From Schistosoma haematobium (Eukaryota; Platyhelminthes; Trematoda; Strigeidida; Schistosomatidae), in NCBI RefSeq assembly GCF_000699445.3, contig NC_067195.1, positions 57,764,465 through 57,828,464 of the forward strand: DNA of 64,000 bases. The letters are read 5' to 3'. The notes beneath the pieces were generated by a model that was given only the letters and a program-made list of their open reading frames with translations, did no database searches and was not told the DNA's origin. Position numbers and translations under genes: made by a program. How positions within the stretch are numbered: position 1 is the first letter of the stretch; the number at the start of each line of letters is the position of its first letter. Below are positions 1 through 13,500 of the stretch, piece by piece.

Positions 1-1334
1 TTCAAGTAAAACAATACCAAGTGAATCAAAATCCATTTAGTTTGAAAATAAATCCACTTAGAGTAGGCACTTCATAAAATCAAAATATTAAAGAAATTAT
101 TCTAAATTATATAACTTACTACTTTTGACGAATATCTTATTATTAGAAACATTTATTTTCAAAAATATCAGAATCCAAGTACGATCAAACATGTTTTCCC
201 GCATGAAATCAACCTTCTCAATACTTCAAGATTTTGGCTGAAATATCGAATATTAAACAGCTGATACAATGATATAACTCAACCCTCGTCCAGTACCGTT
301 TGCGATTGTCTTCATATTCAGCTCAATGGTTCCTCATAATTACAACACAAGAAAATCCATTTTCAGTTTATTCTGTTTTCGACTGAAAAACCGTAAAGGG
401 AAAATGAATTGTATTATTTAACTTTTACCAAAATGTTTAAACTTTTGAAAATAGTCAATCTTTCTATCCATTTATAATAAATCGATGCACAGTGTGCACC
501 ATACTACTTGTGTCGATGACTTAATTATGTCCTCCACTAGGGCAGCTCTTAAACTTTTATGACAAGATGATATTCAAACAATAACATTTTATAGCCATCA
601 CTTGTAGGAACATGAGAATAGTAGAGCAAGAACGTACAATCTGATAAAATTCAGTTTATACTTTCATCGTAAAATCATTTAAAGACTTAACATTCTCAGA
701 TAGGAGGACATTTTTCTCCAATATCCAACCCCACGTTGAGAACGCGAATTAATTCATTACACCATTGCTATAAATGAATGATATATAAATTCATTTGAAG
801 ATAATTCATATTAAGAGATGACATGATTTGAAGACGCATTAGAAACTACCTAGTTCGTTCAGTTACAGAAATTCTCGTGAGTGAGAACTCACATTCCTAC
901 ACGAGATATCACCCAAGACCCCCAGTTCTGATGGCTAACATTAGCGCCCTTAGACCAACTAGTTGAGATTCGGATGTCTGATTGTTTCAATTTTTATCAG
1001 TTTGTAGTTTAGAGGAAATTACATCAAATGGCATCAGTGGATTATCATTTTTCACAGTTTGAGATGAAAATTACATTTAGGTTGATAGGAATCTCCACAA
1101 AATTCCTATTATTAGACTTCATACTAACTAGCTGCATTAAAGTTTAGTGTAACCAAAAATTGATGCCTTGAAAACACTATATTGTTGATGCTAAAGCCAA
1201 ATACAGTCTATGTTCCGCAATGTCTTCACCTATAGTCTGGCCTACGATAAAACTATCAAATCAAATCTTAAAGCATCTGGAAAATAGTTGTCATATTTCT
1301 TTCTACAGATTTTGTATCACTTCTTTTATTTTAG
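1..1334. other. intron or flank, no feature recognised
   Basis: This AT-rich stretch precedes the first visible perlecan-like exon. I see no exon with splice support and no repeat I can name. It is most likely intron sequence, because exon 1335 needs an upstream exon. Confidence 0.5.
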
Positions 1335-1554
1335 CTGTAAACATCAGAGTGACACCAGGTTCGATTCGTGTAGTCCCATATCAACGTTTTCAATTCGAAT
1401 GTTCAACGTCAATCCCAGGCGTATCTCCTCAAGTAACGTTTGACGAGCGTTCAGTAGAAAGAGATAATCGTTTTGTTGTTACTCGTCCAAGTCTTCAAAC
1501 TATAGTAGTGACAGCGCCAACTGGTTTATCAGAAATTGGTGCACACAGATTTAA
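1335..1554 (+). CDS. perlecan-like exon: Ig domain, first part (module A)
   Basis: The acceptor is tttattttag before 1335 and the donor is gtaaga after 1554. The 220-nt exon enters in phase 1 and leaves in phase 2. It encodes a beta-strand-rich segment with the Ig B-strand Cys in FQFECS and the shared motif [10 protein letters not shown]. The open frame begins further 5', at 1220, but the acceptor and agreement with the sister exons at 14679 and 21162 place the exon start here. Confidence 0.75.
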
Positions 1555-4500
1555 GTAAGAATTAAATCTAATCCATTAATTATAATTTTCTAGTAGTAAA
1601 CACTATTCATTTTAAAAGGTTTATAGCGTATATTAAGCATAAAATTATGGATTTTTCAAACAGCAGTAAATTCTCACCTATCAGTAGAGTTTATAGTTTG
1701 CTTAATCTACACACTAGCCTCTGCATCAGTAGGCCTCAACATACACCAAGGAAAAAGCGAGATCCTCGAATACAACACGGAGAACATCAACCCAATCACA
1801 CTTGATGGCGAAACTCTGGAAAATGTGCAATCCTTCACGTACCTGGGAAGCATCATCGACGAACAAGAAGGATCGGATGTAGACGTAAAGACGAGGATTG
1901 GCAAAGTAAGGGCCGCATTCCTACAATCCAAGAACATATAGAACTCAAAACAACTCTCAACCAATATCAAGGTCACAATCTTCAATAGAAATGTCAACAC
2001 AGTTCTACTATACGGAGCTGAAACTTGGAGAACTATTACGACCATGATCAAGAAGGTACAAGTATTTACAAATAGTTGTTTACGCAAGATACTCAATATT
2101 CATTGGCTGGATACCATCAGCAACAGCCTACTGTGGAGGAGAACAAACCAGTTTCCAAATAAAGAAGAAATTAAAAAACGATGTTGGAAGTAGATAGGAC
2201 ATACATTTCGGAAATCATCAAACTGCACCACGAGACAAGTGATAACTTTGAACCCTGAAGGGAAGCGGGAAAGTGGAAGGTCAAAGGGCACTCTGCCTTG
2301 AGAATTGGAAGCAGACATGAGAAGGATGAATAGCAACTTGAAAGGACTGCTAAGGACAGAGTTAGATGGAGAGTGCTTGTGAGCGGCTTATGCTCCTTCA
2401 CGAGGAGTAACAGACGTAAGCAATTAAGTAATCTATACACTATTAATAATTATTCAAAATACGTTAATTTGGTCAAGATGGAGAATTTTCCAGTTGTCTA
2501 CTGAAATTATATAGATTTACTTGAAAAGAAAGATAGAACTGAACTAATCTCATTATCAAAGATGAGATGTTTTTAAAAAAATTAATGATATACATACAGA
2601 AGTCATTGTTGTAGTGTAGTTATAAAGTCAATCAAGAAGTGTAAACCAGTTAAATTTAGTATAGTGAATGTAAATGATACAAAATATTTCATCAAAAGAA
2701 TATTGTTCTATTTATAAGTTATAATACCTAGAATAGAGTCGTTCATAATTAGAAGTATTTAATGTTAAGTGATAAATTATTGTGAGTATTATAAACTCAT
2801 CATTTGAAACAAGAATTAATAAACAATGAATGGTGTTTACTTCCATGTCGTACTGCGAAAATGCTGGTTAAAAACTTTACAGACAGAGCCTTCGTCTGTT
2901 CTATATTTGGCATGAAAAATAGATTATCAGTAAATATTATTCTAACTTACAATAAATTAACGTGTTACATTTTCATTTAGTTTAATGGAAACAATAACCG
3001 ATATATCCAAATAAAGCTTTATTAAGATCCTACATTACATTTAGACGTTTATGAGAATGATCATGAATCAACAGTATAGAAACAATATTGTTTCGACCGT
3101 AATATGTTAATTATAAGCAGAAACTATGGAAATTATTGATTTGATGGGAATATAATTTAAATGAGTTGTATCGTTTATATTACTGTTTACTAATGATCAA
3201 TAACCAACCAAATCTTTTAGAAGTCGAATTCACGAGCCAATCTAAGCTAGACCACTATTTAAAACCTAGAAGCATTGAACAGGAGTCTTGTCCTAGTATG
3301 GGACTCCTCAAAATTGTTCATCCACAATCTCGCACTCCGTAATCGAACACAGCAATTTCGGTATCGCGCTATAGATCACTCAGTCAGTATCCAATGTTAT
3401 TAATGTTTGACTTCAATCACCCCAGGATTTTGCATAACCTTTCATCTTTTGTCTGAGGTGGATAACTCTTTCACACTTGACACGGACTGGACTCCGTTGG
3501 TCATGGTTCCTCAACAAACTCCAGGAGTTACATCTTGAACCTAGTCACTAGCGAGCACACGATCATGATCGTGGATGCGCACTGCTGAGTCCCATACTAG
3601 GACGAAACGGCCATCTAGTGCTTCCAGGTTCTCAATTATGGTCTAGTTTAGATTAACTCGTGAATTCAACTAGTAAAATGCTCCAATCTCCACAAATTCT
3701 CCTAATGGTAACTGAATTTTTGCCAAATTTTAGGTTAAGCAAACTAAATCAGTATATTTAATATGACCACTATAAATGTAGATTAAGAAAAGGTTTCTTT
3801 ACAGGAAAAGTTATCGTTAACGGTAACTGATTCGACTAAGTGAATATTCGAATATTACTTCTATGACAATAGAAAATGTCAATCTATAGTAAATTATTTT
3901 AGTGTTGAAACTTTAATTGATCATTTAAACTCAATGGCTAGTGAGAATTTCAACATTTATAGTTATAAGCGAATTAAAATGAAATTTTACCTATTATTTA
4001 ATTTTCTTAGATGTATTGTATCAGTAAATATTGTTAAAGAAGTTGATGTAGAAATCATAAGTGAATGTCCACCTGGGCAATTAAAATGTAGATCTGGTGA
4101 ATGCTTGCCAAGAGCAGTGTTTTGTGATGGGAAGTATGATTGCCCAGATAGATCAGATGAAGATCCAAGATCATGTGGTAAGATTCTCTGTTTACTGAAA
4201 TAATGATAATTCATCTTACTTTTCAATCATTAATATTCGTTCAAGCGATAGATTTGGTCGATTCCAATCACTAAAGTATGAGGTTTATCTAAACGATAGT
4301 AATAATATCTTTTTTTGCAAGTTTTCTTTTTGTATGTTTATCTGAAGGACTTTGATGGAGTTCTGTTCTCTGAGCTGGATGGTTTGGTCGTGGAGCTTTC
4401 ATCCTTCTTCTGAACGACATCATCAGCAAAAACTTCAGATAGAAGTGAAGTGTTCGAATTTCTTCATATACGTTTCACAGCTTATTCTGTACACCTCGAC

Positions 4501-7500
4501 GTTGATTGGTCCTTATTGACCTTAAATTTGTCATTGTTTACTCCTTCGTTTTGGTTGTGTCTTCCAGTGGTTTGATTTTTGTTCCCATATTTGTGCATAA
4601 TTTTCCTGATTGGTTGATAAATTGGATCGATTACAATGTGCTTGTTGATTGCTGATTGACCTGAGTGCCAGGCTTCTAAAAATTCTCTAGTGTTTTTGGA
4701 ATTTCCTCTGTCCAATATTTCCACATTTTTCCAATCGAACGAGTGTCCGCAGTTGTCCATATTTATTTATATAAGTGAGGAAGTATAATATAATGGTTTT
4801 ACAATTGATTGATCACTGGGTGGTGATCAATCTCATGCTTGTCTAGTCCTTATTAGTGCAGATCGAATGCTATCGATCATGTTGCAATGTGGCCACCAGT
4901 CTAGGTGACTCGACACTGCGGGCACTATGTATTGAGATTAGATGGTGGTTGGAGGTAGTCAACAGGAAACCCTGGACCCGGGTTTCGTGCTACTTGGCAC
5001 TCGTCAGCAAGGTGTACCTGTAATCTTGAGGGAACTGGTGCTCCCTGGCGGATTCGATCTCGTGTCACCCAGCTTCACAGTCAGAGACGTTACCACTGAG
5101 CTATCCGAGCCGTGACTAACCTCCTGTAGGACTGAGATGTAATCACAATTGATTGATCACTGGGTGGTGATCAATCTCATGCTTGTCTAGTCCTTATTAG
5201 TGCAGATCGAATGCTATCGATCATGTTGCAATGTGGCCACCAGTCTAGGTGACTCGACACTGCGGGCACTATGTATTGAGATTAGATGGTGGTTGGAGGT
5301 AGTCAACAGGAAACCCTGGACCCGGGTTTCGTGCTACTTGGCACTCGTCAGCAAGGTGTACCTGTAATCTTGAGGGAACTGGTGCTCCCTGGCGGATTCG
5401 ATCTCGTGTCACCCAGCTTCACAGTCAGAGACGTTACCACTGAGCTATCCGAGCCGTGACTAACCTCCTGTAGGACTGAGATGTAATCACAATTGATTGA
5501 TCACTGGGTGGTGATCAATCTCATGCTTGTCTAGTCCTTATTAGTGCAGATCGAATGCTATCGATCATGTTGCAATGTGGCCACCAGTCTAGGTGACTCG
5601 ACACTGCGGGCACTATGTATTGAGATTAGATGGTGGTTGGAGGTAGTCAACAGGAAACCCTGGACCCGGGTTTCGTGCTACTTGGCACTCGTCAGCAAGG
5701 TGTACCTGTAATCTTGAGGGAACTGGTGCTCCCTGGCGGATTCGATCTCGTGTCACCCAGCTTCACAGTCAGAGACGTTACCACTGAGCTATCCGAGCCG
5801 TGACTAACCTCCTGTAGGACTGAGATGTAATCACAATTGATTGATCACTGGGTGGTGATCAATCTCATGCTTGTCTAGTCCTTATTAGTGCAGATCGAAT
5901 GCTATCGATCATGTTGCAATGTGGCCACCAGTCTAGGTGACTCGACACTGCGGGCACTATGTATTGAGATTAGATGGTGGTTGGAGGTAGTCAACAGGAA
6001 ACCCTGGACCCGGGTTTCGTGCTACTTGGCACTCGTCAGCAAGGTGTACCTGTAATCTTGAGGGAACTGGTGCTCCCTGGCGGATTCGATCTCGTGTCAC
6101 CCAGCTTCACAGTCAGAGACGTTACCACTGAGCTATCCGAGCCGTGACTAACCTCCTGTAGGACTGAGATGTAATCACAATTGATTGATCACTGGGTGGT
6201 GATCAATCTCATGCTTGTCTAGTCCTTATTAGTGCAGATCGAATGCTATCGATCATGTTGCAATGTGGCCACCAGTCTAGGTGACTCGACACTGCGGGCA
6301 CTATGTATTGAGATTAGATGGTGGTTGGAGGTAGTCAACAGGAAACCCTGGACCCGGGTTTCGTGCTACTTGGCACTCGTCAGCAAGGTGTACCTGTAAT
6401 CTTGAGGGAACTGGTGCTCCCTGGCGGATTCGATCTCGTGTCACCCAGCTTCACAGTCAGAGACGTTACCACTGAGCTATCCGAGCCGTGACTAACCTCC
6501 TGTAGGACTGAGATGTAATCACAATTGATTGATCACTGGGTGGTGATCAATCTCATGCTTGTCTAGTCCTTATTAGTGCAGATCGAATGCTATCGATCAT
6601 GTTGCAATGTGGCCACCAGTCTAGGTGACTCGACACTGCGGGCACTATGTATTGAGATTAGATGGTGGTTGGAGGTAGTCAACAGGAAACCCTGGACCCG
6701 GGTTTCGTGCTACTTGGCACTCGTCAGCAAGGTGTACCTGTAATCTTGAGGGAACTGGTGCTCCCTGGCGGATTCGATCTCGTGTCACCCAGCTTCACAG
6801 TCAGAGACGTTACCACTGAGCTATCCGAGCCGTGACTAACCTCCTGTAGGACTGAGATGTAATCACAATTGATTGATCACTGGGTGGTGATCAATCTCAT
6901 GCTTGTCTAGTCCTTATTAGTGCAGATCGAATGCTATCGATCATGTTGCAATGTGGCCACCAGTCTAGGTGACTCGACACTGCGGGCACTATGTATTGAG
7001 ATTAGATGGTGGTTGGAGGTAGTCAACAGGAAACCCTGGACCCGGGTTTCGTGCTACTTGGCACTCGTCAGCAAGGTGTACCTGTAATCTTGAGGGAACT
7101 GGTGCTCCCTGGCGGATTCGATCTCGTGTCACCCAGCTTCACAGTCAGAGACGTTACCACTGAGCTATCCGAGCCGTGACTAACCTCCTGTAGGACTGAG
7201 ATGTAATCACAATTGATTGATCACTGGGTGGTGATCAATCTCATGCTTGTCTAGTCCTTATTAGTGCAGATCGAATGCTATCGATCATGTTGCAATGTGG
7301 CCACCAGTCTAGGTGACTCGACACTGCGGGCACTATGTATTGAGATTAGATGGTGGTTGGAGGTAGTCAACAGGAAACCCTGGACCCGGGTTTCGTGCTA
7401 CTTGGCACTCGTCAGCAAGGTGTACCTGTAATCTTGAGGGAACTGGTGCTCCCTGGCGGATTCGATCTCGTGTCACCCAGCTTCACAGTCAGAGACGTTA

Positions 7501-10500
7501 CCACTGAGCTATCCGAGCCGTGACTAACCTCCTGTAGGACTGAGATGTAATCACAATTGATTGATCACTGGGTGGTGATCAATCTCATGCTTGTCTAGTC
7601 CTTATTAGTGCAGATCGAATGCTATCGATCATGTTGCAATGTGGCCACCAGTCTAGGTGACTCGACACTGCGGGCACTATGTATTGAGATTAGATGGTGG
7701 TTGGAGGTAGTCAACAGGAAACCCTGGACCCGGGTTTCGTGCTACTTGGCACTCGTCAGCAAGGTGTACCTGTAATCTTGAGGGAACTGGTGCTCCCTGG
7801 CGGATTCGATCTCGTGTCACCCAGCTTCACAGTCAGAGACGTTACCACTGAGCTATCCGAGCCGTGACTAACCTCCTGTAGGACTGAGATGTAATCACAA
7901 TTGATTGATCACTGGGTGGTGATCAATCTCATGCTTGTCTAGTCCTTATTAGTGCAGATCGAATGCTATCGATCATGTTGCAATGTGGCCACCAGTCTAG
8001 GTGACTCGACACTGCGGGCACTATGTATTGAGATTAGATGGTGGTTGGAGGTAGTCAACAGGAAACCCTGGACCCGGGTTTCGTGCTACTTGGCACTCGT
8101 CAGCAAGGTGTACCTGTAATCTTGAGGGAACTGGTGCTCCCTGGCGGATTCGATCTCGTGTCACCCAGCTTCACAGTCAGAGACGTTACCACTGAGCTAT
8201 CCGAGCCGTGACTAACCTCCTGTAGGACTGAGATGTAATCACAATTGATTGATCACTGGGTGGTGATCAATCTCATGCTTGTCTAGTCCTTATTAGTGCA
8301 GATCGAATGCTATCGATCATGTTGCAATGTGGCCACCAGTCTAGGTGACTCGACACTGCGGGCACTATGTATTGAGATTAGATGGTGGTTGGAGGTAGTC
8401 AACAGGAAACCCTGGACCCGGGTTTCGTGCTACTTGGCACTCGTCAGCAAGGTGTACCTGTAATCTTGAGGGAACTGGTGCTCCCTGGCGGATTCGATCT
8501 CGTGTCACCCAGCTTCACAGTCAGAGACGTTACCACTGAGCTATCCGAGCCGTGACTAACCTCCTGTAGGACTGAGATGTAATCACAATTGATTGATCAC
8601 TGGGTGGTGATCAATCTCATGCTTGTCTAGTCCTTATTAGTGCAGATCGAATGCTATCGATCATGTTGCAATGTGGCCACCAGTCTAGGTGACTCGACAC
8701 TGCGGGCACTATGTATTGAGATTAGATGGTGGTTGGAGGTAGTCAACAGGAAACCCTGGACCCGGGTTTCGTGCTACTTGGCACTCGTCAGCAAGGTGTA
8801 CCTGTAATCTTGAGGGAACTGGTGCTCCCTGGCGGATTCGATCTCGTGTCACCCAGCTTCACAGTCAGAGACGTTACCACTGAGCTATCCGAGCCGTGAC
8901 TAACCTCCTGTAGGACTGAGATGTAATCACAATTGATTGATCACTGGGTGGTGATCAATCTCATGCTTGTCTAGTCCTTATTAGTGCAGATCGAATGCTA
9001 TCGATCATGTTGCAATGTGGCCACCAGTCTAGGTGACTCGACACTGCGGGCACTATGTATTGAGATTAGATGGTGGTTGGAGGTAGTCAACAGGAAACCC
9101 TGGACCCGGGTTTCGTGCTACTTGGCACTCGTCAGCAAGGTGTACCTGTAATCTTGAGGGAACTGGTGCTCCCTGGCGGATTCGATCTCGTGTCACCCAG
9201 CTTCACAGTCAGAGACGTTACCACTGAGCTATCACGGCTCGGATAGCTCAGTGGTAACGTCTCCTGACTGTGAAGCTGGGTGACACGAGATCGAATCCGC
9301 CATTGATTGCACCAGTTCCCTCAAGATTACAGGTATCACCTTGCTGACGAGTGCCAAGTAGCACGAAACCCGGGTCCAGGGTTTCCTGTTGACTACCTCC
9401 AACCACCATCTAATCTCAATACATAGTGCCCGCAGTGTCGAGTCACCTAGACTGGTGGCCACATTGCAACATGATCGATAGCATTCGATCTGCACTAATA
9501 AGGACTAGACAAGCATGAGATTGATCACCACCCAGTGATCAATCAATTGTGATTACATCTCAGTCCTACAGGAGGTTAGTCACGGCTCGGATAGCTCAGT
9601 GGTAACGTCTCTGACTGTGAAGCTGGGTGACACGAGATCGAATCCGCCAGGGAGCACCAGTTCCCTCAAGATTACAGGTACACCTTGCTGACGAGTGCCA
9701 AGTAGCACGAAACCCGGGTCCAGGGTTTCCTGTTGACTACCTCCAACCACCATCTAATCTCAATACATAGTGCCCGCAGTGTCGAGTCACCTAGACTGGT
9801 GGCCACATTGCAACATGATCGATAGCATTCGATCTGCACTAATAAGGACTAGACAAGCATGAGATTGATCACCACCCAGTGATCAATCAATTGTGATTAC
9901 ATCTCAGTCCTACAGGAGGTTAGTCACGGCTCGGATAGCTCAGTGGTAACGTCTCTGACTGTGAAGCTGGGTGACACGAGATCGAATCCGCCAGGGAGCA
10001 CCAGTTCCCTCAAGATTACAGGTACACCTTGCTGACGAGTGCCAAGTAGCACGAAACCCGGGTCCAGGGTTTCCTGTTGACTACCTCCAACCACCATCTA
10101 ATCTCAATACATAGTGCCCGCAGTGTCGAGTCACCTAGACTGGTGGCCACATTGCAACATGATCGATAGCATTCGATCTGCACTAATAAGGACTAGACAA
10201 GCATGAGATTGATCACCACCCAGTGATCAATCAATTGTGATTACATCTCAGTCCTACAGGAGGTTAGTCACGGCTCGGATAGCTCAGTGGTAACGTCTCT
10301 GACTGTGAAGCTGGGTGACACGAGATCGAATCCGCCAGGGAGCACCAGTTCCCTCAAGATTACAGGTACACCTTGCTGACGAGTGCCAAGTAGCACGAAA
10401 CCCGGGTCCAGGGTTTCCTGTTGACTACCTCCAACCACCATCTAATCTCAATACATAGTGCCCGCAGTGTCGAGTCACCTAGACTGGTGGCCACATTGCA

Positions 10501-13500
10501 ACATGATCGATAGCATTCGATCTGCACTAATAAGGACTAGACAAGCATGAGATTGATCACCACCCAGTGATCAATCAATTGTGATTACATCTCAGTCCTA
10601 CAGGAGGTTAGTCACGGCTCGGATAGCTCAGTGGTAACGTCTCTGACTGTGAAGCTGGGTGACACGAGATCGAATCCGCCAGGGAGCACCAGTTCCCTCA
10701 AGATTACAGGTACACCTTGCTGACGAGTGCCAAGTAGCACGAAACCCGGGTCCAGGGTTTCCTGTTGACTACCTCCAACCACCATCTAATCTCAATACAT
10801 AGTGCCCGCAGTGTCGAGTCACCTAGACTGGTGGCCACATTGCAACATGATCGATAGCATTCGATCTGCACTAATAAGGACTAGACAAGCATGAGATTGA
10901 TCACCACCCAGTGATCAATCAATTGTGATTACATCTCAGTCCTACAGGAGGTTAGTCACGGCTCGGATAGCTCAGTGGTAACGTCTCTGACTGTGAAGCT
11001 GGGTGACACGAGATCGAATCCGCCAGGGAGCACCAGTTCCCTCAAGATTACAGGTACACCTTGCTGACGAGTGCCAAGTAGCACGAAACCCGGGTCCAGG
11101 GTTTCCTGTTGACTACCTCCAACCACCATCTAATCTCAATACATAGTGCCCGCAGTGTCGAGTCACCTAGACTGGTGGCCACATTGCAACATGATCGATA
11201 GCATTCGATCTGCACTAATAAGGACTAGACAAGCATGAGATTGATCACCACCCAGTGATCAATCAATTGTGATTACATCTCAGTCCTACAGGAGGTTAGT
11301 CACGGCTCGGATAGCTCAGTGGTAACGTCTCTGACTGTGAAGCTGGGTGACACGAGATCGAATCCGCCAGGGAGCACCAGTTCCCTCAAGATTACAGGTA
11401 CACCTTGCTGACGAGTGCCAAGTAGCACGAAACCCGGGTCCAGGGTTTCCTGTTGACTACCTCCAACCACCATCTAATCTCAATACATAGTGCCCGCAGT
11501 GTCGAGTCACCTAGACTGGTGGCCACATTGCAACATGATCGATAGCATTCGATCTGCACTAATAAGGACTAGACAAGCATGAGATTGATCACCACCCAGT
11601 GATCAATCAATTGTGATTACATCTCAGTCCTACAGGAGGTTAGTCACGGCTCGGATAGCTCAGTGGTAACGTCTCTGACTGTGAAGCTGGGTGACACGAG
11701 ATCGAATCCGCCAGGGAGCACCAGTTCCCTCAAGATTACAGGTACACCTTGCTGACGAGTGCCAAGTAGCACGAAACCCGGGTCCAGGGTTTCCTGTTGA
11801 CTACCTCCAACCACCATCTAATCTCAATACATAGTGCCCGCAGTGTCGAGTCACCTAGACTGGTGGCCACATTGCAACATGATCGATAGCATTCGATCTG
11901 CACTAATAAGGACTAGACAAGCATGAGATTGATCACCACCCAGTGATCAATCAATTGTGATTACATCTCAGTCCTACAGGAGGTTAGTCACGGCTCGGAT
12001 AGCTCAGTGGTAACGTCTCTGACTGTGAAGCTGGGTGACACGAGATCGAATCCGCCAGGGAGCACCAGTTCCCTCAAGATTACAGGTACACCTTGCTGAC
12101 GAGTGCCAAGTAGCACGAAACCCGGGTCCAGGGTTTCCTGTTGACTACCTCCAACCACCATCTAATCTCAATACATAGTGCCCGCAGTGTCGAGTCACCT
12201 AGACTGGTGGCCACATTGCAACATGATCGATAGCATTCGATCTGCACTAATAAGGACTAGACAAGCATGAGATTGATCACCACCCAGTGATCAATCAATT
12301 GTGATTACATCTCAGTCCTACAGGAGGTTAGTCACGGCTCGGATAGCTCAGTGGTAACGTCTCTGACTGTGAAGCTGGGTGACACGAGATCGAATCCGCC
12401 AGGGAGCACCAGTTCCCTCAAGATTACAGGTACACCTTGCTGACGAGTGCCAAGTAGCACGAAACCCGGGTCCAGGGTTTCCTGTTGACTACCTCCAACC
12501 ACCATCTAATCTCAATACATAGTGCCCGCAGTGTCGAGTCACCTAGACTGGTGGCCACATTGCAACATGATCGATAGCATTCGATCTGCACTAATAAGGA
12601 CTAGACAAGCATGAGATTGATCACCACCCAGTGATCAATCAATTGTGATTACATCTCAGTCCTACAGGAGGTTAGTCACGGCTCGGATAGCTCAGTGGTA
12701 ACGTCTCTGACTGTGAAGCTGGGTGACACGAGATCGAATCCGCCAGGGAGCACCAGTTCCCTCAAGATTACAGGTACACCTTGCTGACGAGTGCCAAGTA
12801 GCACGAAACCCGGGTCCAGGGTTTCCTGTTGACTACCTCCAACCACCATCTAATCTCAATACATAGTGCCCGCAGTGTCGAGTCACCTAGACTGGTGGCC
12901 ACATTGCAACATGATCGATAGCATTCGATCTGCACTAATAAGGACTAGACAAGCATGAGATTGATCACCACCCAGTGATCAATCAATTGTGATTACATCT
13001 CAGTCCTACAGGAGGTTAGTCACGGCTCGGATAGCTCAGTGGTAACGTCTCTGACTGTGAAGCTGGGTGACACGAGATCGAATCCGCCAGGGAGCACCAG
13101 TTCCCTCAAGATTACAGGTACACCTTGCTGACGAGTGCCAAGTAGCACGAAACCCGGGTCCAGGGTTTCCTGTTGACTACCTCCAACCACCATCTAATCT
13201 CAATACATAGTGCCCGCAGTGTCGAGTCACCTAGACTGGTGGCCACATTGCAACATGATCGATAGCATTCGATCTGCACTAATAAGGACTAGACAAGCAT
13301 GAGATTGATCACCACCCAGTGATCAATCAATTGTGATTACATCTCAGTCCTACAGGAGGTTAGTCACGGCTCGGATAGCTCAGTGGTAACGTCTCTGACT
13401 GTGAAGCTGGGTGACACGAGATCGAATCCGCCAGGGAGCACCAGTTCCCTCAAGATTACAGGTACACCTTGCTGACGAGTGCCAAGTAGCACGAAACCCG

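Noticed and set aside
1707..2440. Three overlapping minus-strand ORFs
   Set aside because: They are shadows of the plus-strand RTE fragment.
9232..9495. 87-codon minus-strand frame at the palindrome turn
   Set aside because: It exists only because the first inverted unit has small indels. It is repeat sequence, not a gene.
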